From NCBI GenBank assembly GCA_017399865.1, contig JAFQAT010000028.1, positions 1 through 58,286 on the forward strand: 58,286 bases of DNA, given 5' to 3'. Positions 43,532 through 52,742 of the stretch are shown here, one piece after another. How positions within the stretch are numbered: position 1 is the stretch's first letter; every line of letters starts with the position of its first letter. Source of the stretch: Bacteroidales bacterium. Lineage in GTDB: Bacteria > Bacteroidota > Bacteroidia > Bacteroidales > UBA932. The position numbers were made by a program, and so were the translations under genes. The notes under the pieces are model-generated. The model was not told where the DNA came from and ran no database searches. It worked only from the letters and a program-made list of their open reading frames with translations.

Positions 43532-44551
43532 ATGAAGAAACTTTTTGTCTTTTTGGGGATTGCCTTGACGGCAATCGGCTCTGCAGCCAGCGCACAGGAA
43601 GCGACGAGTACGGTGCCAATGCAGATGTCATCCTGGGGGGATGCAAAAACAAGTGAAATTGCCAGCTACATTCCGGATGTTTCCTTAGATATGAGGGGCG
43701 GATTGAATTACGGCAACAATGAAGGAGCAGCCACGTTCATGGGCGACGGACTGTATCTGGACATAAACGGTTATATAAGCCCGCATTTTTCCTACAGCCT
43801 CAATCAGAGGCTTGCCTCGACATATTACGAGGACAATTCAGGTTTCAACGGAACCAACTGGCTTACGCTTACCTTTGAGGCTGGTGACTTTGCCGTTACA
43901 GCCGGCAAAGACGCCCTGTTGATGGGAAGCTTCGAGTATGATGCATACGATCTGGATGCATATTATGACATGAATTCGTCTTTCTACAACGGATTCGACT
44001 GCTGGCAGTGGGGAATATCAGGAGCATGGTACCCGGCTGAAGATCAGGAAGTACTGCTCCAATTCGCGAACTCGCCGTTTTCTTACGGCGAGCCGAACCT
44101 GTTCTCCCTCGCCGCAGGCTGGAGAGGAGCGTGGGACTGGTATGAGTCATACTGGACAGCTAACCTCTGGCAGTACAGCGAGGAAAACTTCGTGAAAGCG
44201 GTCAACCTCGGAAACAGATTCCATTTCGGAAACTTCACCATCGACCTCGATCTGATGGGAAGGTTCGGAGAAGTCGAGCCTCCGTTCTCCGGAATGACGG
44301 TGGCATTCTCTCCGTCATATGAGATATCTGACTGGGGACGCGTCTTCGCAAAAGGAGTATGGGAAGAGGAAAACCTGATCTACGGAGCTGGTTTCGAGTA
44401 CTTCCCTCTCAAGGAGAACCGCAATATCCGTCTCCATGCGGCATGGGCATACAACGAATACATGTATGGAAACACCCTGAACATCGGCCTGACCTGGAAG
44501 ATGGACATGACCGGAAGCATCAAGAAGCTTTTCGGAGCGACAGTGGACTAA
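43532..44551 (+). CDS. Outer-membrane porin-like protein
   Basis: About 339 aa with a signal peptide (MKKLFVFLGIALTAIGSAASAQ). The rest alternates polar and aromatic residues in a pattern typical of a 16-strand porin (phosphate-selective porin-like). It has LDMRGGLNYGNNEGAATFMGDGLYLDINGYISPHFSYSL-type strands, though it ends in VD rather than an aromatic residue. It is followed 18 bases later by potA, so it may provide the outer-membrane pore for polyamines (inference). I use the ATG at 43532. Confidence 0.75.
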   Translation: MKKLFVFLGIALTAIGSAASAQEATSTVPMQMSSWGDAKTSEIASYIPDVSLDMRGGLNYGNNEGAATFMGDGLYLDINGYISPHFSYSLNQRLASTYYEDNSGFNGTNWLTLTFEAGDFAVTAGKDALLMGSFEYDAYDLDAYYDMNSSFYNGFDCWQWGISGAWYPAEDQEVLLQFANSPFSYGEPNLFSLAAGWRGAWDWYESYWTANLWQYSEENFVKAVNLGNRFHFGNFTIDLDLMGRFGEVEPPFSGMTVAFSPSYEISDWGRVFAKGVWEEENLIYGAGFEYFPLKENRNIRLHAAWAYNEYMYGNTLNIGLTWKMDMTGSIKKLFGATVD

Positions 44552-44569
44552 CCTGAAACCTGAACGGAA

Positions 44570-45958
44570 ATGAAACCTAACGACAAGATCATAGAATTCA
44601 AGAACATAACCAAAAGCTTTGGAGAAAAATGTGTTCTTGATGACATCAGTTTTTATGTAAAGAAAGGAGAATTCCTTACCCTTCTCGGCCCTTCCGGATG
44701 CGGAAAGACGACGCTTCTGCGCCTTCTCGCAGGCTTCGGAACCACCGACAAGGGAGAGATCCTCATAAACGGAGAGAACATCACGGATGTGCCGCCGCAC
44801 GAGCGTCCGGTAAACACCGTGTTCCAGAGATATGCACTTTTTCCACATCTGGACGTGTACGAGAACATCGCCTTCGGCCTGAAGCTCCAGAAGGTGCCGA
44901 CAGACGAAATCGACAAGAAAGTGCGCAAGGTGCTGAAGATGGTGAGCATGACCGACTACGAAGACAGGGATGTAGAATCTCTCTCAGGAGGTCAGCAGCA
45001 GCGCGTGGCCATCGCACGTGCCATCGTGAACCAGCCTAAGGTTCTCCTTCTCGACGAGCCTCTGGCAGCCCTCGACCTGAAGATGCGCAAGGACATGCAG
45101 ATCGAGCTCAAGGAAATGCACAAGAAACTCGGCATCACCTTCATCTACGTCACCCACGACCAGGAGGAAGCCCTTACGCTTTCCGACACCATCGTAGTGA
45201 TGAACGAAGGAAAGATCCAGCAGATCGGCACCCCTACCGACATCTACAACGAGCCGCAGAACTCGTTCGTGGCCGACTTCATCGGCGAATCCAACATCCT
45301 CAACGGAAAGATGATAAAGGACAGGCTTGTGGAATTCGCAGGCCATCAGTTCGACTGCGTCGACGAAGGATTCGGCGAAAATGTCGATGTAGACGTGGTT
45401 GTACGCCCTGAAGACATATATATAATGAACAGGACGGAAAGCGCGCAGCTCACCGGAAAGGTGAAGTCATGCACTTTCAAGGGCGTGCATTACGAGATGT
45501 TCGTCGATACCGACAAGGGATACGAACTCATGATCCAGGACTACAACGCATTCGAACCGGAGTCCGAAGTTGGCCTGATCATAAAGCCTGCGGACATCCA
45601 GGTGATGAAGAAGGAGCGCGTGGTGAACACCTTCGAGGGAGAGATCGTTGACGAGACACACGTCAAGTTCCTGGAAGAGACATTCGAGTGCAGACCTCAG
45701 GACAAGTTCGAGGCCGGAGAGAAGGTCACTGTGGAAGTGAAGTTCTCGAAAGTCGACCTTATCGACCACCCTGAAGAGGGTATGCTGGCCGGAGAAATCC
45801 ATTTCCTTCTTTACAAGGGAGACCATTACCACCTCACCGTCGAGACCGATGACGGAGACCATATCTGGGTGGACACCAACGACATCTGGGACAAGGGAGA
45901 CCTTGTAGGTATTAACATCGCCCCTAAGGACATCAAGATCGTAAAGCGAAATGACTAA
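44570..45958 (+). CDS. potA: Spermidine/putrescine ABC transporter ATP-binding protein with two TOBE-like repeats
   Basis: 462 aa, longer than the usual 370. Walker [10 protein letters not shown] (40-48), Q-loop at Gln87, signature LSGGQQQR (138-145), Walker B LLLDEP (159-164) and the switch His in VTHDQEE. The C-terminal half carries two similar TOBE-type units: about 285-345 ([19 protein letters not shown]) and about 405-460 ([19 protein letters not shown]). These align with each other, so the extra length comes from a duplication. Its stop overlaps the potB start by eight bases. Confidence 0.93.
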   Translation: MKPNDKIIEFKNITKSFGEKCVLDDISFYVKKGEFLTLLGPSGCGKTTLLRLLAGFGTTDKGEILINGENITDVPPHERPVNTVFQRYALFPHLDVYENIAFGLKLQKVPTDEIDKKVRKVLKMVSMTDYEDRDVESLSGGQQQRVAIARAIVNQPKVLLLDEPLAALDLKMRKDMQIELKEMHKKLGITFIYVTHDQEEALTLSDTIVVMNEGKIQQIGTPTDIYNEPQNSFVADFIGESNILNGKMIKDRLVEFAGHQFDCVDEGFGENVDVDVVVRPEDIYIMNRTESAQLTGKVKSCTFKGVHYEMFVDTDKGYELMIQDYNAFEPESEVGLIIKPADIQVMKKERVVNTFEGEIVDETHVKFLEETFECRPQDKFEAGEKVTVEVKFSKVDLIDHPEEGMLAGEIHFLLYKGDHYHLTVETDDGDHIWVDTNDIWDKGDLVGINIAPKDIKIVKRND

Positions 45959-46718
45959 GAGAAGTACATGGGCTCTGCCTTATGCAATATTCCTGGTGCT
46001 GTTCGTGGCATTGCCGCTGATCCTGATCATCGTCTATGCTTTCCATGACGGCTCCGGCAACTGGACGCTTGGCAACTTTACCAAGTTCTTCAGGGATGCC
46101 GACGCGATAGGAACATTCGCCCTGTCGCTTGAGGTAGCCATCGAAAACACTCTCCTGTGCATCCTGCTGGGATATCCGGCAGCATGGATACTTGCAAACA
46201 AGAAGCTGAACAAGAGCGCCGTTACCATCGTGCTGTTCATCATGCCTATGTGGATCAACGCCCTCATGAGGACTCTTGCAACAGCCGAACTTTTCCACAT
46301 GCTCGGCATACAGCTCGGAAAGGGAACGCTTCTTATCGGTATGGTATATGACTATCTGCCGTTCATGATCTACCCTATCTACAACATTCTTGACAGGATG
46401 GACAAGTCGTACGCAGAGGCTGCTGCAGACCTCGGGGCAACGCCTTGGCAGGTATTCTGGAAAGTCCAGGTTCCGCTTTCGATGCCTGGAGTGATCAGCG
46501 GAGTCATGATGGTGTTCATGCCTACAGTGAGCACGTTCGCAATATCGGAGTTCCTTACCAACAACAAGATAAAGCTCTTCGGTACCATCATCCAGGAGAA
46601 CATAAACTCATCGATGTGGAACTACGGAGCCGCACTGTCGCTTGTAATGCTCGTCATCATAGGTATGACAAGTCTTTTGCAGGACAATAAGAAAGAGGTC
46701 AGCGGAGGGATCGTATAG
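45951..46718 (+). CDS. potB: Spermidine/putrescine ABC transporter permease
   Basis: 255-aa inner-membrane permease with six membrane segments. The EAA motif that docks with the ATPase is [24 protein letters not shown] (about residues 148-171). It starts inside the potA stop region and ends two bases before potC. Confidence 0.93.
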   Translation: MTKRSTWALPYAIFLVLFVALPLILIIVYAFHDGSGNWTLGNFTKFFRDADAIGTFALSLEVAIENTLLCILLGYPAAWILANKKLNKSAVTIVLFIMPMWINALMRTLATAELFHMLGIQLGKGTLLIGMVYDYLPFMIYPIYNILDRMDKSYAEAAADLGATPWQVFWKVQVPLSMPGVISGVMMVFMPTVSTFAISEFLTNNKIKLFGTIIQENINSSMWNYGAALSLVMLVIIGMTSLLQDNKKEVSGGIV

Positions 46719-46720
46719 CC

Positions 46721-47524
46721 ATGAAGAGATTTTTCGCACAATGCTACATATGGCTGCTGCTCATAGTGCTCTACGCGCCTATCGTGTTCATCGCAGTCTT
46801 CTCGTTTACCGAAAGCAAGGTTCTGGGCAACTGGACAGGATTCTCGACCAAACTGTATGCAAACCTGTTCTCAGGTGACATGCAGGGAGGCGGATCCCTG
46901 ATGCATGCCATACAGAACACCATCGTCATAGCGCTTATCGCAGCCACGATTTCGACAATCCTCGGAACAATAGCTGCAATAGGCCTCCACAACATGAGGG
47001 GCAAGGGAAAGCAGGCAATAACCTTCCTGAACAACATCCCTATGCTCAACCCGGACATCATCACGGGTGTCTCCCTCTTTCTTCTCTTCGTTTTCCTTCA
47101 CATAAGCCAGGGATACACCACAGTGGTTCTCGCTCATATAACATTCTGTACCCCTTATGTGGTACTGAGCGTGCTGCCAAGGCTTACCCAGATGAACCCT
47201 AACATCTATGAAGCGGCCCTTGACCTGGGAGCAACGCCTTTCCAGGCATTGAGGAAGGTCCTGATACCTCTCCTGAAGCCGGGAATGATCTCGGGATTCA
47301 TCCTGGCCTTCACGATGTCGCTCGACGATTTCGCCGTGACATTCTTCACAAGAGGCACCATCGGACTGGATACCCTCTCGACCTACATCTATACGGACGC
47401 ACGCAAGGGAGGTCTTACCCCTGAGCTCCGTCCTATGATAACCATCATGTTCGTCGGAATCCTCATCCTGCTGATAATCATCAACATGAGGAAGATCCGC
47501 AACTCAAAGACAACTGCAGAATAA
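46721..47524 (+). CDS. potC: Spermidine/putrescine ABC transporter permease
   Basis: 267-aa second permease. EAA loop YEAALDLGATPFQALRKVLIPLL (about residues 166-188), six membrane segments, and SLDDFAVTFFTRG, a segment typical of PotC. It is one base from potD. Confidence 0.93.
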   Translation: MKRFFAQCYIWLLLIVLYAPIVFIAVFSFTESKVLGNWTGFSTKLYANLFSGDMQGGGSLMHAIQNTIVIALIAATISTILGTIAAIGLHNMRGKGKQAITFLNNIPMLNPDIITGVSLFLLFVFLHISQGYTTVVLAHITFCTPYVVLSVLPRLTQMNPNIYEAALDLGATPFQALRKVLIPLLKPGMISGFILAFTMSLDDFAVTFFTRGTIGLDTLSTYIYTDARKGGLTPELRPMITIMFVGILILLIIINMRKIRNSKTTAE

Positions 47525-47525
47525 G

Positions 47526-48827
47526 ATGAAGAAGATACTGTACATCGTCCTGGCGGCCCTGACGGTACTGGGCTGTTCGGAAGACAGAGCACATATCCTG
47601 AAGGTATACAACTGGGCCGACTACATCGACGAGGAACTTCTCGACGAGTTCGAAGTATGGTACGAGGAGCAGACCGGAGAGCCTGTGGAGATCATCTACC
47701 AGACCTTCGACATCAACGAGACCATGCTCTCGAAGATCGAGCTCGGACACGAGGACTACGACGTGGTCTGTCCTTCGGACTACATCATCGAGCGCATGCT
47801 TGCCAACGACCTGCTTCTGCCTCTGGAAAGGGATTTCGGCGACACTCCTGACTATATCGGCAATGTGGCTCCGTTCTTCACGGAAAAGATGAGCCAGATA
47901 GAAGGCCACGGAAAGGACGCCAACGATTATAGCGTCGGATACATGTGGGGAACCGTCGGACTCATCTACAATCCTAAATACGTTTCCGACGAAGAGGTAA
48001 AGAGCTGGGAAGTGCTCAGAAATCCTGCCTACAAAGGCAAGATCCTCATGAAGGACGCGTTCAGGGACGTATATACCTCTCTGCTCATAGCCCTCAACAA
48101 AGAGGCGCTGGACGCGGGAGAGAAGGATCTCAGCACCCTGACCTTCGACACATCGGAAGAATCCATAAAGCTCGTGGAAGACTATCTTAATTCATTCAAG
48201 GAGTCTGTATGCGGATGGGAGGCCGATTTCGGAAAGGAGCAGATGACCAAGGAACTCGCATGGATAAACCTTTCATGGAGCGGAGACGCACAGTGGGCCA
48301 TCGACGAGGCGGCTGAAATAGGAATGGAGCTCAGATATGCCATTCCTGAAACAGGAAGCTCCGTCTGGTTCGACGGATGGGTGATTCCTAAATATGCGAA
48401 GAACACCAAGGCAGCAAGATATTTCATCAACTTCATGTGCAAGCCTGAAAACGCCATCCGCAACATGGACATGACCGGATACGTGAGCGCCATCGGAGGC
48501 GATGAAATCCTTGAAAGCATGTCGGATCCTGAGGCTTATGAACCTATCGATGTAAGGTATTTCTTCGGCCCGCAGGCTGACAGCGTATGCATCAATCCGG
48601 TGATGTATCCCGACCAGTCCATCATCGACCGCTGCGGCATGATGCACGATGCCGGAACGGAAGACCTTCTGAAGATGTGGTCCAGCGTGAAGGGAGACAG
48701 CGCATCTGCATGGACCTATACCATCATCGGCATATTCTTTGCCTCGCTCCTGCTTGCCATCATCCTCAAGTACACGAAGAAGAGCCACAGAAGGAAGAGA
48801 TACGCCAAAAAGAGAAACCGTAAATAA
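47526..48827 (+). CDS. potD: Spermidine/putrescine-binding lipoprotein with C-terminal membrane anchor
   Basis: 433-aa solute-binding protein. It has a lipobox (VLGC, Cys 17), then VYNWADYIDEELLDEFE and GYMWGTVGLIYN, which are PotD-family segments. Residues 398-415 are a hydrophobic segment (TIIGIFFASLLLAIIL) followed by a very basic tail (KYTKKSHRRKRYAKKRNRK). Binding proteins normally end in the periplasm, so a second membrane anchor with a cytoplasmic basic tail is unusual. Last of the potABCD set. Confidence 0.92.
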   Translation: MKKILYIVLAALTVLGCSEDRAHILKVYNWADYIDEELLDEFEVWYEEQTGEPVEIIYQTFDINETMLSKIELGHEDYDVVCPSDYIIERMLANDLLLPLERDFGDTPDYIGNVAPFFTEKMSQIEGHGKDANDYSVGYMWGTVGLIYNPKYVSDEEVKSWEVLRNPAYKGKILMKDAFRDVYTSLLIALNKEALDAGEKDLSTLTFDTSEESIKLVEDYLNSFKESVCGWEADFGKEQMTKELAWINLSWSGDAQWAIDEAAEIGMELRYAIPETGSSVWFDGWVIPKYAKNTKAARYFINFMCKPENAIRNMDMTGYVSAIGGDEILESMSDPEAYEPIDVRYFFGPQADSVCINPVMYPDQSIIDRCGMMHDAGTEDLLKMWSSVKGDSASAWTYTIIGIFFASLLLAIILKYTKKSHRRKRYAKKRNRK

Positions 48828-48839
48828 AAACCTAAAGTC

Positions 48840-49643
48840 ATGAATTACCTTTTGATACTTCTGCTTGTCTCACTGGCAGTTTCAGCATTGGGATGGATCT
48901 ATTTCATCTATTTCTTCAGCATCGGATACGGCTTCGGCATATCCGCTCTCGCCGTCACCCTCGCAATCGTGTTCAGAGACGTGATCACCGTTCCTACAGC
49001 GCTCCTGTGCGCGGTGATGTTCATCTTCGGATGCCGCCTCGGCCTTTACCTGCTCACCAGGGAAAAGCGTTCTACCGAGTACAGGAAGATTCTTTACGGC
49101 CCTGATGCGGCAAAGAAGAAGCCTCTTTTTGTAGTCATCATGGTATGGATATTCTGCGCCCTCCTTTATGTAGGCCAGGTCAGCCCTGTCGCATTCTATC
49201 TTGCAAATGCTGCTGAAGGCGCACCTGTAAACGAGGTATGGACATGGATCGGAGCAGTCCTGATGGCTGTCGGCGTGCTGCTTGAAAGCGTTGCTGACGC
49301 ACAGAAGAAGGCCGCAAAGAAGGTCAATCCGAAGAGGTTCGTTGACACTGGCGTGTACAAGCTCGTACGCTGCCCTAACTACCTGGGCGAGCTCGTGATC
49401 TGGACAGGTTCGTTCGTCGTTTGCTTCGGCGCATGCTGCACCGTATGGCAGTGGATAATCGCAGCAATCGGCTACATCGGAATCGTATATGTGATGTTCA
49501 GCGGAGCACGCAGGCTCGAAGTCCGTCAGGCAGTCACCTACGGAGCCGACCCTGAATTCCAGGCATACATAAAGAAGACCCCTATTCTTCTGCCTTTCGT
49601 CCCTATCTACAGCGTAGCAAAATACGAATGGCTTAAGGCGTAA
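48840..49643 (+). CDS. DUF1295 / steroid 5-alpha-reductase-like membrane protein
   Basis: 267 aa with about seven membrane segments. The DUF1295 signature FVDTGVYKLVRCPNYLGELVIW (about residues 177-198) matches the methyltransferase/reductase superfamily that includes isoprenylcysteine carboxyl methyltransferases. Substrate unknown. It follows potD by 12 bases and is probably cotranscribed; a terminator comes right after it. Confidence 0.83.
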   Translation: MNYLLILLLVSLAVSALGWIYFIYFFSIGYGFGISALAVTLAIVFRDVITVPTALLCAVMFIFGCRLGLYLLTREKRSTEYRKILYGPDAAKKKPLFVVIMVWIFCALLYVGQVSPVAFYLANAAEGAPVNEVWTWIGAVLMAVGVLLESVADAQKKAAKKVNPKRFVDTGVYKLVRCPNYLGELVIWTGSFVVCFGACCTVWQWIIAAIGYIGIVYVMFSGARRLEVRQAVTYGADPEFQAYIKKTPILLPFVPIYSVAKYEWLKA

Positions 49644-49655
49644 GTTTTTCTGAAA

Positions 49656-49702
49656 AATACACAAAAAGAGGCAGTGAATAACTGTCTCTTTTTGTATATT
49701 TA
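49656..49702. terminator. Bidirectional intrinsic terminator
   Basis: The stem ACAAAAAGAG-G-CAGT pairs with ACTG-T-CTCTTTTTGT around GAATA, and the pairing extends outward with one mismatch. The A-rich left arm and T-rich right arm give a T run on both strands. It serves the convergent DUF1295 (plus) and DUF5020 (minus) genes. Confidence 0.85.
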
Positions 49703-49774
49703 CATGCTTTCCCAGGAATGCCATCGCAACACATCCGATGATTGCTGCCAGAGCTGTCGATGTGGTTCAGGTTA

Positions 49775-50482
49775 TTAAAAAGTCCATTTTGCTGCTATGG
49801 TAGGCATCGCGTGGAAGCCTTTCGCTACAAAGTTGCATGAAAGTTCCACCTCTGTTCCTAAGCTGAGGTTCACGTTCTCCCATCCCTTTACATTCTTCAG
49901 GTTCACCCAAAGCTGAGGTTCGGTGATGAATATGAATTCAGTGCCCTGCCAAGGTCTTGCCTCGCGCCAGAAGTCGGCGAAACCGTTGAAGGAGATCCAA
50001 TGATTGAAGAAATCGAAGTTCCATACGCCTGTCAGCTGGAAGTTGGCCGGCTGTGAAGCGCCGTCAAGCCCGATTGTGCCCGGGATTGCCTTGTACGACG
50101 CCGTAAGCGACCAGGTCTTGCTCCAGTCATCTGAATGGCCGGAATATGTAAGGCCGGCGAGCCAGGCATTGTTGAACGATCCGGCAGTCGTACTCAGACC
50201 TCCGTTGTACTCAAGATGGAGGGAAAGCCAGTTCACCTTGCTTTCCTGCCAAAAGCAGAACTCGCGGGAGATTTCCCAATAAGCTCCGCTCACTCTAGGA
50301 TTATAGTCCAGGTCGGCAAAGAAGAATGTGCTTCCTGCTCCGTCTGCGCGGAACATTTCGACAGTGGTGGTCGGCGCTTTACGGCCGAGGTCGTAATGGA
50401 GCTGGACATTCTGGGCCGCCGCCTCGAATGAGAGGGCGGCAAGGACCAGGGCCGGAATCAATCTGAGAACTGATTTTTTCAT
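49775..50482 (-). CDS. DUF5020 family outer-membrane barrel protein (Tsx-like)
   Basis: 235 aa from MKKSVLRLIPALVLAALSFEAAAQ (signal peptide). The mature part alternates aromatic and polar residues and ends in KWTF, an outer-membrane insertion signal. Features VQLHYDLGR at the start and GTEFIFITEPQLWVNL late fit DUF5020, which resembles the nucleoside channel Tsx. An upstream in-frame ATG at 50506 is also possible. Confidence 0.8.
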   Translation of the reverse strand: MKKSVLRLIPALVLAALSFEAAAQNVQLHYDLGRKAPTTTVEMFRADGAGSTFFFADLDYNPRVSGAYWEISREFCFWQESKVNWLSLHLEYNGGLSTTAGSFNNAWLAGLTYSGHSDDWSKTWSLTASYKAIPGTIGLDGASQPANFQLTGVWNFDFFNHWISFNGFADFWREARPWQGTEFIFITEPQLWVNLKNVKGWENVNLSLGTEVELSCNFVAKGFHAMPTIAAKWTF

Positions 50483-50513
50483 AGATGTTGTATTCTTTTC
50501 AGTCATAAGAATA

Positions 50514-50521
50514 CAAATTTA
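50514..50521 (-). promoter_or_regulatory. Promoter -7 box for the DUF5020 gene
   Basis: TAAATTTG on the minus strand, 31 bases before the ATG at 50482. This would make the longer start at 50506 nearly leaderless. Confidence 0.4.
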
Positions 50522-50559
50522 GCAATTAATGCCTAACTTTAAGATTCAAAGGTAAAAAG

Positions 50560-51708
50560 ATGAAACGCAGAGATTTTTTCAAGACCACTGGCTTACTTGC
50601 CGCAGGTGCGGCGGTTGCGGGGACTAGCGGATGCTCATCAGGAAAGCCGCAGGGGTTCAACTTCAACAAGCTTGGCAAAGGAGACGGCCTGAAGCTGAGC
50701 TTTGAGCCGTATGAACTTGAATTGAGGCACGTCTTTACGGTATCATCGTATTCCCGCAAGACGACCCCGGGAGTCCAGGTCCGGATTGATTACGAAGGCT
50801 TTACCGGCTATGGAGAGGCCTCAATGCCCCCATATCTGGGCCAGACGGTCGAAAGCGTATGCGCCTTCCTCAGCCGGACCGACCTCGGCCAGTTCCGCGA
50901 CCCTTTCCGTCTGGAAGAGATACTTGCCTATGTGGACAGCCTGTCGCCCGGCGACAATGCAGCAAAGGCAGCGATAGACATAGCCCTTCATGACCTTGTC
51001 GGCAAGCTGATGGGTCAGCCATGGTGGAGGATCTGGGGGCTCGATCCGTCGAAAGCACCGGACACCACCTTTACGATAGGCATCGATACGGCCGATGTCG
51101 TACGCGAAAAGACGCGCGAATGTGCAGACCGGTTCAACATCCTGAAGGTCAAGGTCGGCCTTGACAACGACAAGGAAATGATCCGTACCATCCGCGAAAT
51201 CACAGATCTGCCTCTGGCTGTGGATGCCAACCAGGGATGGAAGGACAGGGAAGAGGCCCTGGACGAGATATTCTGGCTCAAGGAGCGGGGCGTCGTGATG
51301 GTCGAGCAGCCGATGGCAAAGGAAAGGATGGACGACAACGCATGGATCACGGAACGAAGCCCGCTCCCGATCTTCGCGGACGAATCGATCCAGAGGCTCG
51401 CCGACATACCTTCGATAAAAGGCGCATACCACGGGATCAACATAAAGCTCATGAAATGTACCGGAATGAGGGAAGGATGGAAGATGGTGAACTACGCGCG
51501 GGCGGAAGGCATGAAGGTGATGGTCGGATGCATGACCGAGACTTCATGCGCCGTTTCGGCGGCAGCACAGCTCTCCCCTGCCGTAGACTTCTGCGACCTC
51601 GACGGAAACCTTTTGATCACCAACGACATTTTCCAGGGAATGGAGGTCATCGGAGGACATATCGTCCTGCCGGACCGTCCGGGAATCGGCATCATTCGGA
51701 AAATCTGA
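50560..51708 (+). CDS. Dipeptide (L-Ala-D/L-Glu-type) epimerase, enolase superfamily
   Basis: 382 aa. A twin-arginine-like start (MKRRDFFKTTGLLAAGAAVAGTSGC) with a possible lipobox suggests folded export. Enolase capping domain, then the barrel: KVKVG Lys, metal ligands in DANQGW, EQP and DES, the second catalytic Lys in INIKLMKC, and CDLDGN near the end. These fit the dipeptide epimerase (YcjG/YkfB-like) subgroup, used in recycling cell-wall peptides. Export outside the cytoplasm is unusual compared with E. coli YcjG. Confidence 0.85.
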   Translation: MKRRDFFKTTGLLAAGAAVAGTSGCSSGKPQGFNFNKLGKGDGLKLSFEPYELELRHVFTVSSYSRKTTPGVQVRIDYEGFTGYGEASMPPYLGQTVESVCAFLSRTDLGQFRDPFRLEEILAYVDSLSPGDNAAKAAIDIALHDLVGKLMGQPWWRIWGLDPSKAPDTTFTIGIDTADVVREKTRECADRFNILKVKVGLDNDKEMIRTIREITDLPLAVDANQGWKDREEALDEIFWLKERGVVMVEQPMAKERMDDNAWITERSPLPIFADESIQRLADIPSIKGAYHGINIKLMKCTGMREGWKMVNYARAEGMKVMVGCMTETSCAVSAAAQLSPAVDFCDLDGNLLITNDIFQGMEVIGGHIVLPDRPGIGIIRKI

Positions 51709-51753
51709 CCAAACCATAAGATTTTGTGAATAATAAGTTTCGTTTTCTTGCCA

Positions 51754-51761
51754 TACCTTTG
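51754..51761 (+). promoter_or_regulatory. Promoter -7 box for the three-gene small-protein unit
   Basis: TACCTTTG within TTGCCATACCTTTGCA (51748-51763), 32 bases before the ATG at 51794. The same 16 bases occur upstream of the outer-membrane protein gene at 54788. Confidence 0.6.
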
Positions 51762-51793
51762 CAACCGTAAAGAAATGACAGGAACATACAGTT

Positions 51794-51973
51794 ATGGCAA
51801 CACTCGAACCAAAGAAGACAAAAATCGAAGAGACAGTAGTCGATGCGTATCAGAAGATCGAAGACGCTGTGGTAGGAACCTACCAGAAGATTGAAGATGC
51901 CGTAGTGGGCACATATCAGAAGATTGAAGACAAGTTTGTAGAAACATTTTTAGAAGAAAGAGACGATGAATAA
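51794..51973 (+). CDS. 59-aa protein made of 11-residue repeats
   Basis: A short gene with ATG, a good promoter and a stop overlapping the next start by eight bases. After KKTKIEETV the protein is a tandem series of 11-residue units: VDAYQKIEDAV, VGTYQKIEDAV, VGTYQKIEDKF, VETFLEERDDE. Hydrophobic positions recur every 3-4 residues, as in an amphipathic helix. Similar small proteins with a YxKIED repeat are, to my knowledge, found in gut Firmicutes as uncharacterised proteins. Function unknown; no signal peptide. Confidence 0.8.
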   Translation: MATLEPKKTKIEETVVDAYQKIEDAVVGTYQKIEDAVVGTYQKIEDKFVETFLEERDDE

Positions 51974-52313
51974 GATTTTGAAATTTGTGGGCATTGCCGC
52001 CCTTATGACAGGCATCGTAACCGGAGCAGCGGCTCAGGACCAGACAGTTACCGAAAAAGAGAAGGTCGGATTCTTCAAGCAGGCTTTCCGTGACATGAAG
52101 GAAAGCGCAAAGAGGCAGAGGGAGATCGACAAGGCAAACTTCAAGGCTCAGAAACTGGAGACCAAGGCTTTCTACCAGGAGCAGAAGGCAATGAGGAATC
52201 CTGAGGTACGCAAGGGCGTTCAGGAGCAGGAATATCAGCAGAAGATGGCTGAGGCAAAGGCACGTCAGGAAGCTGCCCAGAAGAGGATTGACGAAGCCAA
52301 AGGCAACAAGTAA
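51966..52313 (+). CDS. Small secreted helical protein
   Basis: 115 aa: signal peptide MNKILKFVGIAALMTGIVTGAAAQ, then a wholly helical, charged stretch rich in Lys, Glu and Gln (KQAFRDMKESAKRQREIDKA and QEYQQKMAEAKARQEAAQ), probably a coiled coil. No known family recognised. It overlaps the upstream 59-aa gene and is followed six bases later by another small gene. Confidence 0.75.
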   Translation: MNKILKFVGIAALMTGIVTGAAAQDQTVTEKEKVGFFKQAFRDMKESAKRQREIDKANFKAQKLETKAFYQEQKAMRNPEVRKGVQEQEYQQKMAEAKARQEAAQKRIDEAKGNK

Positions 52314-52319
52314 TAACTC

Positions 52320-52742
52320 ATGACGGTTATTTTCACAGAACCTCTGCACCATGTGTGTCTCATGCACGGGCTGAAGCAGACTTTCGGCAGGATGCCTTTC
52401 CTGAACAGGAAGGTGCTCAAGATCGGAGGGAAGGTAAGGACGTTGGACAACTACGTCGCTCCCCCTCCGATGATAACCAGCCCGAAAAGGATGCTCAGGA
52501 AGAGGACTCTGCGCCACCTTGTGGAAGTTTCATACTGGAAAGAGACACTTCTGATCGAGTTTTACGAGGGTTTGTGCTCTCAGGAAGAAATCTCTGCATT
52601 TGCCGAACACCTGATACAGGACTATCTCCATTTCAGGCATCCGTTCATGAAGACCATTTCAGCAGACGGAAAGATAACAGAAGCCGCAAGCGGCCGCCTG
52701 ATAGCCGAAATCAGGAATGAAGAGGATACCGTCAGTCTTTAG
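52320..52742 (+). CDS. Hypothetical protein
   Basis: 140 aa, no signal peptide, basic in the middle (MITSPKRMLRKRTLRHLVEV) and mixed helical at the end. I do not recognise the family. It ends within the stop region of the convergent AraC gene (11-base overlap) and is probably cotranscribed with the two small genes before it. Confidence 0.65.
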   Translation: MTVIFTEPLHHVCLMHGLKQTFGRMPFLNRKVLKIGGKVRTLDNYVAPPPMITSPKRMLRKRTLRHLVEVSYWKETLLIEFYEGLCSQEEISAFAEHLIQDYLHFRHPFMKTISADGKITEAASGRLIAEIRNEEDTVSL

